The notes beneath the pieces were generated by a model. That model ran no database searches, had not been told where the DNA came from, and saw only the letters and a program-made list of their open reading frames with translations. This document shows, in pieces, positions 8,873 through 18,400 of a stretch of DNA of 64,000 nucleotides. The position numbers and the translations under genes are program-made. Source of the DNA: Bacteroidia bacterium (lineage in GTDB: Bacteria > Bacteroidota > Bacteroidia > Chitinophagales > Chitinophagaceae); contig JAUICZ010000001.1 of assembly GCA_030429205.1 (NCBI GenBank), forward strand, positions 1,044,806 through 1,108,805. The letters run 5' to 3'. Each line of letters begins with the position of its first letter. Position 1 is the first letter of the stretch.

Positions 8873-9634
8873 ATGGCAGACTTAAATGAACTAAAATATA
8901 CTTACAGTCTTCGTTTAGGCGATGATGCCTGGATACTATCGCACCGTTTGTCTGAGTGGTGTAGCAATGGCCCTTTTTTAGAAGAAGACCTTGCATTAAC
9001 GAACCTGGCGCTCGATTTGATCGGTAGGGCACAAGGGTTTTACAAATATGCTGCAGAGCTGGAAGGTAAAGGCAAAACAGAAGATGATCTTGCTTATAGA
9101 AGAAATGAAAGACAATATTTCAACCACCTGTTGGTAGAAATGCCCAACGGTAATTTCGCGGATACTATTGCAAGGCAACTGTATGTCTCGGTATTTGAAT
9201 ATTACTTCTTCAACGAGTTGAAAAACAGCAGCGATGAAACTTTTGCGGCATTAGCAGCTAAAACCTTAAAAGAAGTAAAGTACCACATGGCACACGCTGT
9301 GGATTGGACCATTCGTTTAGGTGACGGAACAGAAGAAAGCCATTGGAAAATGCAGCGAGCGCTGGACAGCTTATGGATGTATACTGGAGAGTTGTTTGAA
9401 ATGGATGAGGTAGATAATGAGTTATTACAACAATGTATAGCAGTAGATGTAATAGCGCTAAAAGCAAAATGGCAAGAGCATATTGAGCGTGTGTTAAAGC
9501 AAGCCACACTAAAACAAGCCGAAGATGCATATATGCAAACAGGTAGCAGGAAAGGTATACATACCGAACATCTGGGACATATGCTGGGCGATATGCAATA
9601 TTTACAAAGAGCCTATCCTGATGCAAAATGGTAG
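8873..9634 (+). CDS. paaC: 1,2-phenylacetyl-CoA epoxidase structural subunit C
   Basis: A 253-residue ferritin-like helical protein: LRLGDDAWILSHRLSEWCSNGPFLEEDLALTNLALDLIGRAQGFYKYAAELEG, then DDLAYRRNERQYFNHLLVEMPNGNFADTIARQ. PaaC is the non-catalytic paralogue of PaaA that forms the PaaAC core. It overlaps paaD by 7 bases, suggesting translational coupling. Confidence 0.95.
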   Translation: MADLNELKYTYSLRLGDDAWILSHRLSEWCSNGPFLEEDLALTNLALDLIGRAQGFYKYAAELEGKGKTEDDLAYRRNERQYFNHLLVEMPNGNFADTIARQLYVSVFEYYFFNELKNSSDETFAALAAKTLKEVKYHMAHAVDWTIRLGDGTEESHWKMQRALDSLWMYTGELFEMDEVDNELLQQCIAVDVIALKAKWQEHIERVLKQATLKQAEDAYMQTGSRKGIHTEHLGHMLGDMQYLQRAYPDAKW

Positions 9635-10116
9635 TAGCAGATAAAACAAAAGAAGATATACTGAAGCTGTTGTCGCAAATAGCAGACCCTGAAATTCCTG
9701 TAGTGACCATACAGGAGATAGGTATGTTGCGAGATGTAAACATTTCTGATGATGGAATAGAAGTTATCATCACACCTACATATACCGGTTGCCCTGCAAT
9801 GGGTATTATAGAAGCGGATATAAAAGCTTTATTGCATGAACATGGTTACGATGCTACAGTTAAGCTAGTATACAATCCGGCATGGACTACCGATTGGATG
9901 ACGGATGAGGCAAAAGAGAAAATGCGCAAATATGGTATCGCTCCGCCAACACATTCTTCTTGTGGCGATATTGCAGCTGCAGAAGCAGAGATAGCATGTC
10001 CTCAATGCGGTTCTAAAAACACAGAAGTTGTGAGCCGCTTTGGTGCTACAGCCTGTAAAGCATTGTATAAGTGTAATAGTTGTAAAGAGCCTTTTGAATA
10101 TTTTAAGTGTCACTAA
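9628..10116 (+). CDS. paaD: Phenylacetyl-CoA epoxidase assembly protein PaaD (DUF59 plus zinc ribbon)
   Basis: The first part is a DUF59/MIP18-like domain (LLSQIADPEIPVVTIQEIGMLRDVNI, TPTYTGCPAMGIIEADI) and the last 35 residues are a ribbon with CPQCG ... CNSCKEPF cysteine pairs. PaaD is thought to help mature the iron-sulfur or di-iron centres of the epoxidase. It overlaps paaC. A strong terminator follows at once, so the reductase gene paaE, usually the fifth member, is not in this operon and not in the window. Confidence 0.93.
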   Translation: MVVADKTKEDILKLLSQIADPEIPVVTIQEIGMLRDVNISDDGIEVIITPTYTGCPAMGIIEADIKALLHEHGYDATVKLVYNPAWTTDWMTDEAKEKMRKYGIAPPTHSSCGDIAAAEAEIACPQCGSKNTEVVSRFGATACKALYKCNSCKEPFEYFKCH

Positions 10117-10146
10117 AAAAAAGCCTCTCGAAAGAGAGGCTTTTTA
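10117..10146 (+). terminator. Terminator of paaABCD
   Basis: A 12-bp perfect stem built on AAGCCTCTC with loop GAAA and flanked by A and T runs. The 28-base core is identical to the hairpin at 16501-16528. Confidence 0.92.
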
Positions 10147-10198
10147 CTGTAGGGTATTTGGGGTTGAATCGTTTACACGGTTTTTTTAGGGTTTACAA

Positions 10199-12442
10199 TT
10201 ATTGTTTTACATAGTTTTTGTGCGTTACAGTCCCATCAGGTTCTGTTATCTCAAAACTATACACACCACTTGCCAAATTGCTGATGTTTACATCAAGAGC
10301 TGGCCCGAGGACCTTGTCTAAGACTTTTCTTCCATCTGAACCATATACTACCACTGTAGATCCAGTCATATCTCTATCAGACTTGATTGTAACCACCCCG
10401 TCCCCCGGATTAGGGTATATTTTTACTTTATTCTTATCTGATATTTCATCTATAGCATCCACTTTTGTCCATTGCTTCCCGTCAGAAGTCTGGTAGTAAT
10501 CGTAACCATTTTCATCGCTATCATTACTTGTCGTTATTAGCATCATCTCTGGATATCCTGGCCTAAGCCATATAGGATGTTCACATGTTTCATAACAGCA
10601 GTTCTCGACTTGCCTGGTAAACTTGTAGCATTTCCCATCTTCAAGAACTCCCGGTGATTGTGAACCCGGTGAGCAACAGAATCCGGGGAAGTTTGTGCCG
10701 TTAGGAGTAGATGTATATGTCATAGTTTTACCAGGAATAGGTGTACTTGATGGACCAAGTGGGCAGGTCACCTCAGATATTGTCCATGTCACATTAAACC
10801 CTGGAGGTAATGAAGTGTTAAGAGGATTTGCAGAAATACTATACAGGCCTATACCTATCGCTGGTGCCTCTATTCCAAATATGCAATAATCAGAAGGCAT
10901 ATCCTGCTTTAGACGTAAACTGAAATCATCAAATGCAACATCATTGCCATCGCCAGCACCAGACTCATCAAGTGAGACAGTTATTGTAATATTGGGAGAG
11001 GTAGGAGTAATTACATAGCTTATTTTTTCCCAACCACAATGGTCTTCATTATCATCACATCCCCCCTCTACTGAAGAAGATACACCTGAAAATTGCACAT
11101 CGATCTTATCCGGATCGAATATATCAAACTCGCACTGTGGCAAATGCTGATAATACATACAAAATATATACTCTCTTTCAAGTGGCCCCTCAATAAAAAA
11201 ACTTTTTTGGTATACAGTTGTATTGTTAGGGTTATGTGTAGCACCATTTACTACCATAAACCTTCCATCTGCAGTACAAGTCGTATGGTCGACAATCCCC
11301 CAGCAATCACTTATAGCTGATGCCTGAGTACCCGTTACTACCGCATACTTACTTTCGGATACAGATCCTGTACCAATAGACGGTTCATAAGTATACCCTG
11401 ATGTAACACCAAAATTACCTGCTTCAAAACTACCATTGGGTATCAAGTTCCCATTTGCTATTTCATCACAACATCCTCTTGGGTCTGGCGGAGGAATAAC
11501 GTTTAAAAAGTTTACTGTTGTTACATTTCCGGCAGTTACAACAACAGTTGTACTACCACCCGCCGGGAAAACAGGTGTTGATCCTGCTTGTAATACTTCT
11601 GTAAGTGTATAGGTACCCGGTACCAAGTTCGTGAAAGCAAAAGTACCGTAAGCATCTGTGGTGGAGTTAAATGACCCTCCTGGTCCGGTAAGCTGAAAAT
11701 CCCAATTGGGAACTACTACATCCTGTCCGTCTATCACACCATTACTGTTTACATCTTTATACTTTCTACCATTTATTGCGCCAACCGGACTGCAACATGT
11801 AGAGGTAGCTATAGCACCTATACCTTGAGCCGTAATAGTACCTGAGCAGTTGACACCCATAGCTGTTCTATTAGTATTATGCAATTCTATGCGTAACTTA
11901 TGCTTGCCTGCATTTAATGCTACCGTAGCATTAAATTGAATTATATCCTCCCAGCTATTGCCTCCTGATGTAGAATTGGCTATCAGCGTATTATTAACAT
12001 AAAGCCTTGCCGCATCATCAGCATTAAATAACCCCTGGAAATTATAATCGTCATTGGCACAAACACAAAATTCATACGTAAACTCAAATGGTACATTAGG
12101 GTTGTTTGGCGCGTATAACTCACTAGGAAAAGGAGAGATCCAGTTGCCACTTGATGTCATCTGTGCCAATATATTCGGAGCAGCTTTGCGTCCCCATGCG
12201 TTATTATAGTTTGGTATTGCCAGAGGAACATTCGGTAGGTTGAGGTTGGCATTATTGGGTCCGTTAGTTACTATCCAGTTGGCATCAAATGCACCCACAC
12301 CAGCTGCCAGCAAGCCGCCATTTGCATCGGTCCCGGTAGCAAAATTAATTGACTGCTGCCCGATACAGTCGTTTACACATTGACAATAAGAAGAGTTGGC
12401 AAAAAATAATGCCATCAATATTGTCATCATGATTTTTCTCAT
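10199..12442 (-). CDS. Secreted multidomain T9SS-sorted surface protein
   Basis: A signal peptide (MRKIMMTILMALFFANSSYC) is followed by a lectin/PA14-like region (about residues 25-215; LYVNNTLIANSTSGGNSWEDIIQF), an SdrD-B/SpaA-type prealbumin-like domain (about 222-320; NGRKYKDVNSNGVIDGQDVVVPNWDF, GTFAFTNLVPGTYTLTE), a carbohydrate-binding-like stretch near 330-510 and a C-terminal type IX sorting domain (VKIYPNPGDGVVTIKSD ... GVYSFEITEPDG). It is probably a cell-surface or released adhesin-like protein. It lies just downstream, on the same strand, of the LytTR/LytS-like pair, which may control it; a -7-like box (TGAATTTG on the minus strand near 12556) suggests its own promoter. Confidence 0.85.
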   Translation of the reverse strand: MRKIMMTILMALFFANSSYCQCVNDCIGQQSINFATGTDANGGLLAAGVGAFDANWIVTNGPNNANLNLPNVPLAIPNYNNAWGRKAAPNILAQMTSSGNWISPFPSELYAPNNPNVPFEFTYEFCVCANDDYNFQGLFNADDAARLYVNNTLIANSTSGGNSWEDIIQFNATVALNAGKHKLRIELHNTNRTAMGVNCSGTITAQGIGAIATSTCCSPVGAINGRKYKDVNSNGVIDGQDVVVPNWDFQLTGPGGSFNSTTDAYGTFAFTNLVPGTYTLTEVLQAGSTPVFPAGGSTTVVVTAGNVTTVNFLNVIPPPDPRGCCDEIANGNLIPNGSFEAGNFGVTSGYTYEPSIGTGSVSESKYAVVTGTQASAISDCWGIVDHTTCTADGRFMVVNGATHNPNNTTVYQKSFFIEGPLEREYIFCMYYQHLPQCEFDIFDPDKIDVQFSGVSSSVEGGCDDNEDHCGWEKISYVITPTSPNITITVSLDESGAGDGNDVAFDDFSLRLKQDMPSDYCIFGIEAPAIGIGLYSISANPLNTSLPPGFNVTWTISEVTCPLGPSSTPIPGKTMTYTSTPNGTNFPGFCCSPGSQSPGVLEDGKCYKFTRQVENCCYETCEHPIWLRPGYPEMMLITTSNDSDENGYDYYQTSDGKQWTKVDAIDEISDKNKVKIYPNPGDGVVTIKSDRDMTGSTVVVYGSDGRKVLDKVLGPALDVNISNLASGVYSFEITEPDGTVTHKNYVKQ

Positions 12443-12592
12443 AGTAAAAATTTTAGTGATCCCTACTCTGTTAATCGGCTTTTCGGGAGGACGCCTGTAA
12501 TTGTTTTAATTACAAGCAGTAAGTTACTCAGGCACTAAAATTTCGTAAATAGCAAATTCATGAACGCGCAGAGAAATAAAATAAACGCGCGT

Positions 12593-13312
12593 TTAATGTA
12601 ATATATGTTGGAGGAACTCTTCTTTTTTGCGTAAGGCTACAGCTATAGTTGTCCCATCTGCCATTACAACATTGCCGCCTCTGCCTTTTATGTACTCCTT
12701 AATATAGTTAAGGTTAACAAGGTGTGATTTATGAATCCTGAAAAAATTATGGTTTTGCAGGATAGAATCGTAGGATTGGATTGATTTAGATACGATTATT
12801 TTGGTATTATCAACAAAGTGAAATTCAGTATATGCTCCTTTTGCTTCACAGCGTGTAATATCTTGTATTGCAACAAACAAAAGCCCCTCCATAGTCGGTA
12901 CTCCCAATTTATCTCCTTTGATCTGGATAGACTCTTTAGCCTCTAAGTTGTTTTTTGAACTTTGGGCAATCTTGTTTACAGCAGCTACCAACTCCTCGGG
13001 GTCAACAGGTTTTAAAATATAATCAAGTGCAGACCATTTTATTGCTTTGATGGCATATGAATCGTATGCTGTCACAAATATTATTTTAAATGCAGGAGGA
13101 GTAGGTAGTTGTCCTAAAAGATCGAAACCGGTACCATCACCCAGCTCAACATCCAGAAATACTAATTCCGGATGATGGGTATTTATCGTCTCTAATCCTG
13201 TGTCGATGCTATCTGCCTCTGCTATAATATCAATGCCTGAACAATATTGGGTTAGCATTCTTTTCAAAACCCTTCTGGACCTTATCTGGTCGTCAATTAT
13301 TATCGTCCTCAT
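12593..13312 (-). CDS. LytTR-family response regulator
   Basis: This 239-residue protein has a receiver domain with the acidic pair D7/D8, phosphoacceptor D54 (LVFLDVELGDG) and the conserved Lys in YILKP, followed by a LytTR DNA-binding domain (about 140-237; FFRIHKSHLVNLNYIKEY, MADGTTIAVALRKKEEF). Such regulators bind promoter DNA as dimers when phosphorylated. It overlaps the 3' end of the kinase gene by 20 bp and is clearly its partner. After its stop, an AACGCGC/GCGCGTT hairpin with a 17-nt loop may reduce read-through. Confidence 0.93.
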   Translation of the reverse strand: MRTIIIDDQIRSRRVLKRMLTQYCSGIDIIAEADSIDTGLETINTHHPELVFLDVELGDGTGFDLLGQLPTPPAFKIIFVTAYDSYAIKAIKWSALDYILKPVDPEELVAAVNKIAQSSKNNLEAKESIQIKGDKLGVPTMEGLLFVAIQDITRCEAKGAYTEFHFVDNTKIIVSKSIQSYDSILQNHNFFRIHKSHLVNLNYIKEYIKGRGGNVVMADGTTIAVALRKKEEFLQHILH

Positions 13313-16247
13313 GCTTAGCTTGTTTTTTTATATCCTTGATAACGATGGTCACAACCGTGCCGTTAGTATCAGAGTCAATGTCAGATATGTCTTCTATGTG
13401 CAATTCTACATCTAGCCCAAGTCCGGACTTGTATTCTGATATTCTCATTAATGACATTGCTGTGCCTTTTGAGACATGTCCTTCTCTGTTTTTACCGGAC
13501 TTTTTGATGCCAATGCCATTGTCTGCGATCTTGCATATTATGTTGTTTCCTTCAGAGTAATAGTTGATCTTGATATGGCCCTTGCCCTTTGCCGTAGATG
13601 CTCCATGAATAACTGCATTCTCTACAAAAGGTTGAGTGAGTAATGATGGTATATCGTTTTGCTCTAACCCCTGTTCAATGTGTATCGCATAGTCAAACTT
13701 TCCTTCGCTCTTTACTTTTTCCAATTCAAGATAGCGAATCAAAAAAGAGACTTCTTCTTCAATAGATGTAAAATCACTATCAGCAAGATGTAGCCCTTTC
13801 CTAAACAGGGTTGCGAATTCTCTTAGTATTTTTGCAACATCATCACTGTTGTTAGTATATACATAATCTTGCAAGGCATTTAAAGAATTAAAAATAAAGT
13901 GTGGCTTTATCTGTGCTTTAAATGTCTCCATTCTGGTTTTGGCAAGCAATGCTTTTTGATTCAGCTTTTTTAAGGCTTGTTTTTTCCTGTAGTTATAGTA
14001 TCTGTTAAAGCCCCAGCCAATTAAAGCAACAACAAATACACCTGCCAGTATCTTAAACCAAACAGTCTGCCAGTATAATGGGCTTATATTAATTATCGTT
14101 TTTTTAGTTATCGATTCAGTATTAGGCCTGTTGTCAACGATGTCTATTAAGAACTCATATTTGCCTGGTGGAATGTTTGTGTAGTGTACAATATTATTGT
14201 TGGTAACCCTCCAATCATCATCAAACCCGTTCAGTTTATAGCGATATGATATTTCATCATGATACTTTAAGGCAGCGGCATAAAATTCTACTTCAAGCCC
14301 TTTTTTAGAATACTCAATATTTACAGAGTCAGGATTTAAATACTCATTTGCACCTATTCTTTTAAACCGGATATCAGAGACTTGATAGTTTAGTTTAGTG
14401 TCTTCAATATTATATATTTTAGCAAAGCCAGAACTATTTGTGCTAACGTATACTACCGTGTCTTCAAATGTAATGGTGCTTATGTTCTGTCCCAGCAATC
14501 CGTCATTATAGTCCAGTTGCAGGGTCTTTTTAAATGTAAGCGCATCATAATCATACCAGCCAATAAATACGCCCTTGCTATTTCCAATCCACACTTGGTC
14601 TCTGTTAGTAGATATTGAGAAAGCATCGAGACTCTGAATAGGAATATCCTCTTTTGTATAATGGCGTATTATCGATCTCCCTTTCAATAGGTATAGCCCG
14701 TCTAAGCACATAACCCACAAATAATCTTTATACACAGTCATCGAATTAACTATGTTGTTTTTCTCATGCAACTCAAATAAGCGCGGGGCCGTATCTTTAT
14801 GTACGTTAAAACTATACAGGCCAGTCAGTCCTCCCAGCCATAGTACCCCGTTGGTATCTATAGTTTGCTTATAGATCCTACCGATATCAAATAGCTTCCT
14901 TTTCTTGGTTTTCAGGTTGTAGATAATATAGCTTGTAGATCCTATGCTTAGTAAAGTATCATTAAGGATCTCAAACGATTTGTATGTGCTGCCAATATTT
15001 GGATGAGTTATAAGCTTTCCGTTTGTTAATTCCACAAGTTTGCCTCGAGAAAGGAAATAGGTTTTGTTTTTGTATCTCTTAATGTCAATCATAAAGCTAT
15101 AGCCATGCAGATCATCATCAATTTGCAGAATTTTCTTTGCATTTATTTTTTCATCCGAAAACCTCAACACATCAATTTCTCCCGAATAGTAACCGGCCCA
15201 AAAACTATTCTCATCTCTTTTCTTAAACACAAAAACTTCCGAAGAGGACAATCCATCTTTTACTGTATAATTAACAATTGACGGGTTGGGGATATAAGCA
15301 ATGCCATTATTAACAATAACTATCCATACGCCACCCTCATTATCAGTCATGTAATAATCCGGAATGCCGGGCATCTCAACTTTTAAAGGAGCGCTTTTTA
15401 ATTGGAAGTTTCGGTATAAGTGCACGCTTTTATCACTATAAGGAGATAACCAGAGCCCATATTTGTTCGCATGCATATTCCGGATCTTATATCTCAGAAT
15501 ATGAGTTTCTATACTATCAAATCCAACCCCGTTGTATTTGTATACATGTATTATGTTTTTAGTGGCACAGTAAAGTGTATTGTTATGGCACGCAAACTTG
15601 GTGTTGTTATCGATAAAGTCAAACTGCTTAATCAAAAAAGGTGTCGAAGCAGCAATGTCAAATAAATGATTCTTGTCGGCAGCAAAAACGCGGTTATCAT
15701 TAGTTTCAAAAATTGAAGCATGCCTGCTCATGCCTATGTGCTCGAAATGAGGAATGCCTTCTTGTCCAATTCTAACCAAGCGCTCTTCTCCAATAATATA
15801 TGCAGTACTGTTGGCTTTAGAATAATACTGCTTTTCCAGTTTGCTATCCTCAAAGGAGTTACTTAACAATACCGAATCTTGATATTTAGTAACTGTATTT
15901 TTTTTTATTACAGAAAAGAATGGTGAAAATACCCAAGACTTTACCCAGATTTGATTGTGAGAATCATTTGTTATTACTGTAATTGGCCCCTTTACTAAGC
16001 TATCTTTCTTATAGCTGTATTTTTGAAAATTCTTACCATCAAATCTGATGATGCCCCCTGCAGCCCCTATCCAAATGTACCCATCCAAATCTTGATGGCA
16101 CATGTATAATATGTTTGATGGTAAATCATTTTTAGTACTGTAATGTTTTACATACAGTGTTTGTGACTTAGCACAACAAGATATTAATATTAGCAGCAGG
16201 GTTGATAGGCAAAAGAACAGTTTGGGTTTTCCTATTGAACGATACAT
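13293..16247 (-). CDS. Y_Y_Y-domain sensor kinase of the LytS/His_kinase type
   Basis: A 984-residue membrane protein. The signal segment is FFCLSTLLLILISCCA. A long periplasmic beta-propeller follows (two-component propeller repeats such as LDGYIWIGAAGGIIRFDG and GVLWLGGLTGLYSF), then a Y_Y_Y domain near 650-730 (YRYKLNGFDDDWRVTNNNIVHYTNIPPGKYEF), one membrane helix (WFKILAGVFVVALIGWGF) and a LytS-like kinase core. The phosphoacceptor is H783 in KPHFIFNSLNALQDYV, and an ATP-binding region follows (PSLLTQPFVENAVIHG, ADNGIGIKKSGK). It overlaps the LytTR regulator gene and must work with it. The ligand is not known. Confidence 0.93.
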   Translation of the reverse strand: MYRSIGKPKLFFCLSTLLLILISCCAKSQTLYVKHYSTKNDLPSNILYMCHQDLDGYIWIGAAGGIIRFDGKNFQKYSYKKDSLVKGPITVITNDSHNQIWVKSWVFSPFFSVIKKNTVTKYQDSVLLSNSFEDSKLEKQYYSKANSTAYIIGEERLVRIGQEGIPHFEHIGMSRHASIFETNDNRVFAADKNHLFDIAASTPFLIKQFDFIDNNTKFACHNNTLYCATKNIIHVYKYNGVGFDSIETHILRYKIRNMHANKYGLWLSPYSDKSVHLYRNFQLKSAPLKVEMPGIPDYYMTDNEGGVWIVIVNNGIAYIPNPSIVNYTVKDGLSSSEVFVFKKRDENSFWAGYYSGEIDVLRFSDEKINAKKILQIDDDLHGYSFMIDIKRYKNKTYFLSRGKLVELTNGKLITHPNIGSTYKSFEILNDTLLSIGSTSYIIYNLKTKKRKLFDIGRIYKQTIDTNGVLWLGGLTGLYSFNVHKDTAPRLFELHEKNNIVNSMTVYKDYLWVMCLDGLYLLKGRSIIRHYTKEDIPIQSLDAFSISTNRDQVWIGNSKGVFIGWYDYDALTFKKTLQLDYNDGLLGQNISTITFEDTVVYVSTNSSGFAKIYNIEDTKLNYQVSDIRFKRIGANEYLNPDSVNIEYSKKGLEVEFYAAALKYHDEISYRYKLNGFDDDWRVTNNNIVHYTNIPPGKYEFLIDIVDNRPNTESITKKTIINISPLYWQTVWFKILAGVFVVALIGWGFNRYYNYRKKQALKKLNQKALLAKTRMETFKAQIKPHFIFNSLNALQDYVYTNNSDDVAKILREFATLFRKGLHLADSDFTSIEEEVSFLIRYLELEKVKSEGKFDYAIHIEQGLEQNDIPSLLTQPFVENAVIHGASTAKGKGHIKINYYSEGNNIICKIADNGIGIKKSGKNREGHVSKGTAMSLMRISEYKSGLGLDVELHIEDISDIDSDTNGTVVTIVIKDIKKQAKHEDDNN

Positions 16248-16284
16248 TATGTCATGGATACTTGTAGGTAACGCTACACAATAT

Positions 16285-16304
16285 AACTAAAACATGTTTC
16301 AGTT
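16285..16304. promoter_or_regulatory. Near-perfect palindrome upstream of the sensor kinase
   Basis: A 20-bp sequence with 9 of 10 paired positions (AACTAAAACATGTTTCAGTT) lies about 40 bp before the kinase start. Its size and symmetry fit a dimeric regulator site; no assignment is possible. Confidence 0.4.
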
Positions 16305-16500
16305 ATTGTGCAAATAGAGCAGACATGTAACACTATACTGTATATACCGTTAATTGATTTTTAATATTTAATTCGGAGTGAATAATTAGTAACGGACTGT
16401 TATGTGCAATTTCCTGTGTTTGATTAGGTACTCTATTCAATACCTCAGATAAACATATTAAATAGGAGCTCTCTTTGAGCAGGTGTGTGTAATCTAAAAG

Positions 16501-16528
16501 AAAAAGCCTCTCGAAAGAGAGGCTTTTT
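16501..16528 (-). terminator. Terminator behind the tRNA-Phe 3' fragment
   Basis: A 12-bp stem with GAAA loop and A/T flanks. It lies 6 bp beyond the tRNA fragment on the minus strand, where the original tRNA-Phe transcript would end, and is identical to the paaD terminator core. Confidence 0.85.
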
Positions 16529-16534
16529 CTGCTG

Positions 16535-16576
16535 TGGTGTGGGGCGGGATCGAACCGCCGACACAAGGATTTTCAG
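16535..16576 (-). other. 3' fragment of tRNA-Phe: left attachment site of an integrated element
   Basis: Read on the minus strand, it begins at the anticodon loop (CTGAAAA, anticodon GAA), continues with stem TCCTT, variable region GTGTC, a T-arm GGCGG-TTCGATC-CCGCC and acceptor strand CCACACC plus A73. The 5' half is missing: the bases before CTGAAAA do not form the AAGGA stem partner or a D-arm. Duplication of a tRNA 3' end is the usual mark left by a tyrosine recombinase. The orientation places the element to the right, where the integrase gene starts about 150 bp away. Confidence 0.85.
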
Positions 16577-16691
16577 TTTTTAGGAATATGAATTCTATTG
16601 AAACAAATTGCTCTGAAAGCGTTGTAAACACTTTATATGACTGAATATTGTAATTCAATAAAATCCAATAAAAACCACAAAATGTTTTACC

Positions 16692-16719
16692 TATGTTTAA
16701 CCCAAGAGTCCTACCTTTG
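16692..16719 (+). promoter_or_regulatory. Candidate promoter of the integrase gene
   Basis: Two Bacteroidota-type -7 boxes are present, TATGTTTA (16692-16699) and an exact TAnnTTTG match, TACCTTTG (16712-16719). The second lies only 4 bp before the ATG, which would give a nearly leaderless mRNA. Confidence 0.5.
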
Positions 16720-16723
16720 AACC

Positions 16724-17956
16724 ATGGCATCTATAAAAGTATTACTGTGGAACAAGGAAAATAAGGAAGGGCAATATCCGATTGTTATCAGGATCATCAA
16801 AAACAGAAAGCCCTCCTACATCTATACCGGGTATTACGTTGATAAGAAACAGTGGGATGAAAAGAATAGCCGCGTCAAAAAATCACATCCAAATTCTAGC
16901 CGCCTGAATAACCTTATCCTTAAAAAATTAGCAGAAGCAAATGATACGCTTATAAAACTTGAAACGGATAATACGGCTGTCAGTTCTCAGGCAATCAAGA
17001 AGACCATTACACATGACGGTGTGCCGATGTTTCTGGCGCAGGCGGAAATTTATTTGAACACCTTAAAAGAGAGCGGGAAGTATAATCGCTATACGCCGGA
17101 CAAATCCCGCATTGAGCGTTTTCGTGATTTCCTCAAAGTAAACAAGCTGGGCGATGATATCCCCTTCTCCGCTCTAACACCTGACATCATCAAACGGTTT
17201 CAGGGGTATTTAAGGCGTAAGAACATATCGGACAGGACGATCGTTAATTATCTGATTGTTATTCGCACAATATTCAATCAGGCAATCGCAGCCGAAATGG
17301 TCGACAGGAAATTCTATCCATTCGGTAAAGGCAAGATTGTGATTAAAACGCCGGAGACGATAAAGGTCGGTCTGACGATTGAAGAGGTAAAGCGTTTGGA
17401 AGAGGTGGAATTGCCAGAAGGTACCTTTGAAAATCACTGTCGTAATTTATGGCTGTTCTCATTCTACTTTGCCGGGATGCGTGTATCGGATGTTTTTCGC
17501 ATTCGATGGTCTGATATTCAAAATGAGCGCCTTCATTATACAATGGGTAAAAATGCCAAAGGCGGCAGTTTGAAAATCCCTGAAAAGGCATTGGCAATTA
17601 TCAGCCAATATGAAGGTGAGAAACGCCGGAAAAATGATCTGATATTCCCAGACCTTAAGAATGTCGAGGATCTGAGTGATGAGTTTTTAGTGCAAAGACG
17701 CATTATCAATATGACTAGCCGCGTTGATAAGACTTTGCGCAACGTCGTGGCGCCAGCAGCAAAGATTGAGAAAAAGCTGACCATGCACATCGCCAGGCAT
17801 ACATTTGGCAATCTGTCAGGCGACAAAATCCCAATACAAATGCTACAAAAGCTTTACCGACATTCATCTATTACCACCACAATCGGGTATCAGGCCAATT
17901 TCATTCATAAAGATGCGGATGATGCATTGGACGCGGTGATTGGGAGTGACTCCTAA
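16724..17956 (+). CDS. Tyrosine recombinase / integrase of the tRNA-targeting island
   Basis: A 410-residue integrase with an N-terminal arm-binding domain (VLLWNKENKEGQYPIVIRIIKNRKPSYIYTGYYVDKKQWDE), a SAM-like core-binding domain (about 105-200) and the catalytic domain. Catalytic residues are visible: Arg in FAGMRVSDVFRIRW, His-x-x-Arg in MHIARHTFGN, His in YRHSSITTTIGY and the nucleophile Tyr in TIGYQ. This is the Bacteroidota phage-integrase/conjugative-transposon type. It lies immediately inside the tRNA-Phe fragment, pointing into the island, the normal place for the gene that moved it. Confidence 0.95.
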   Translation: MASIKVLLWNKENKEGQYPIVIRIIKNRKPSYIYTGYYVDKKQWDEKNSRVKKSHPNSSRLNNLILKKLAEANDTLIKLETDNTAVSSQAIKKTITHDGVPMFLAQAEIYLNTLKESGKYNRYTPDKSRIERFRDFLKVNKLGDDIPFSALTPDIIKRFQGYLRRKNISDRTIVNYLIVIRTIFNQAIAAEMVDRKFYPFGKGKIVIKTPETIKVGLTIEEVKRLEEVELPEGTFENHCRNLWLFSFYFAGMRVSDVFRIRWSDIQNERLHYTMGKNAKGGSLKIPEKALAIISQYEGEKRRKNDLIFPDLKNVEDLSDEFLVQRRIINMTSRVDKTLRNVVAPAAKIEKKLTMHIARHTFGNLSGDKIPIQMLQKLYRHSSITTTIGYQANFIHKDADDALDAVIGSDS

Positions 17957-17996
17957 GCAGTAGGTCGTATGTTAGATCCTATCAATTCCCAGCAAA

Positions 17997-18028
17997 CAAA
18001 GCCACTAATTTGTTAGTGGCTTTGTTAT
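17997..18028 (+). terminator. Terminator after the integrase
   Basis: A 12-bp perfect stem (CAAAGCCACTAA / TTAGTGGCTTTG) with loop TTTG, 40 bp after the integrase stop. The remaining 370 bp up to 18400 are A/T-rich and show nothing I can identify. Confidence 0.8.
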
Positions 18029-18400
18029 TGATATTTTCCCAATACGTTACTTTCAGTAAATAGGTATCCTTTTTATAAAGCAAATCTAATGACATGAAAA
18101 CGGAAAAAGTATTGTTTTATCAAAACTGAAAATATTGACAAATGCTAAATTATTATAAGTATATCTACTTCGATTGTAGGATAGTTCATTAATACAGTAT
18201 TATTATGTAATTACTTATAATAGTTTACTATAAGTAATGATTACGGTCTCGATATTAAAGTCCTAATTGAAATATTATTCACGCTTGTAACTAACTTATT
18301 AGGTTGGTTGGTTATAAAAGAAAGAGTGTATAAAAGAATATTTCGATACAGAATGGATTATAATCCTATGGAATATTATCTGTACCATATACTGTGCTTT

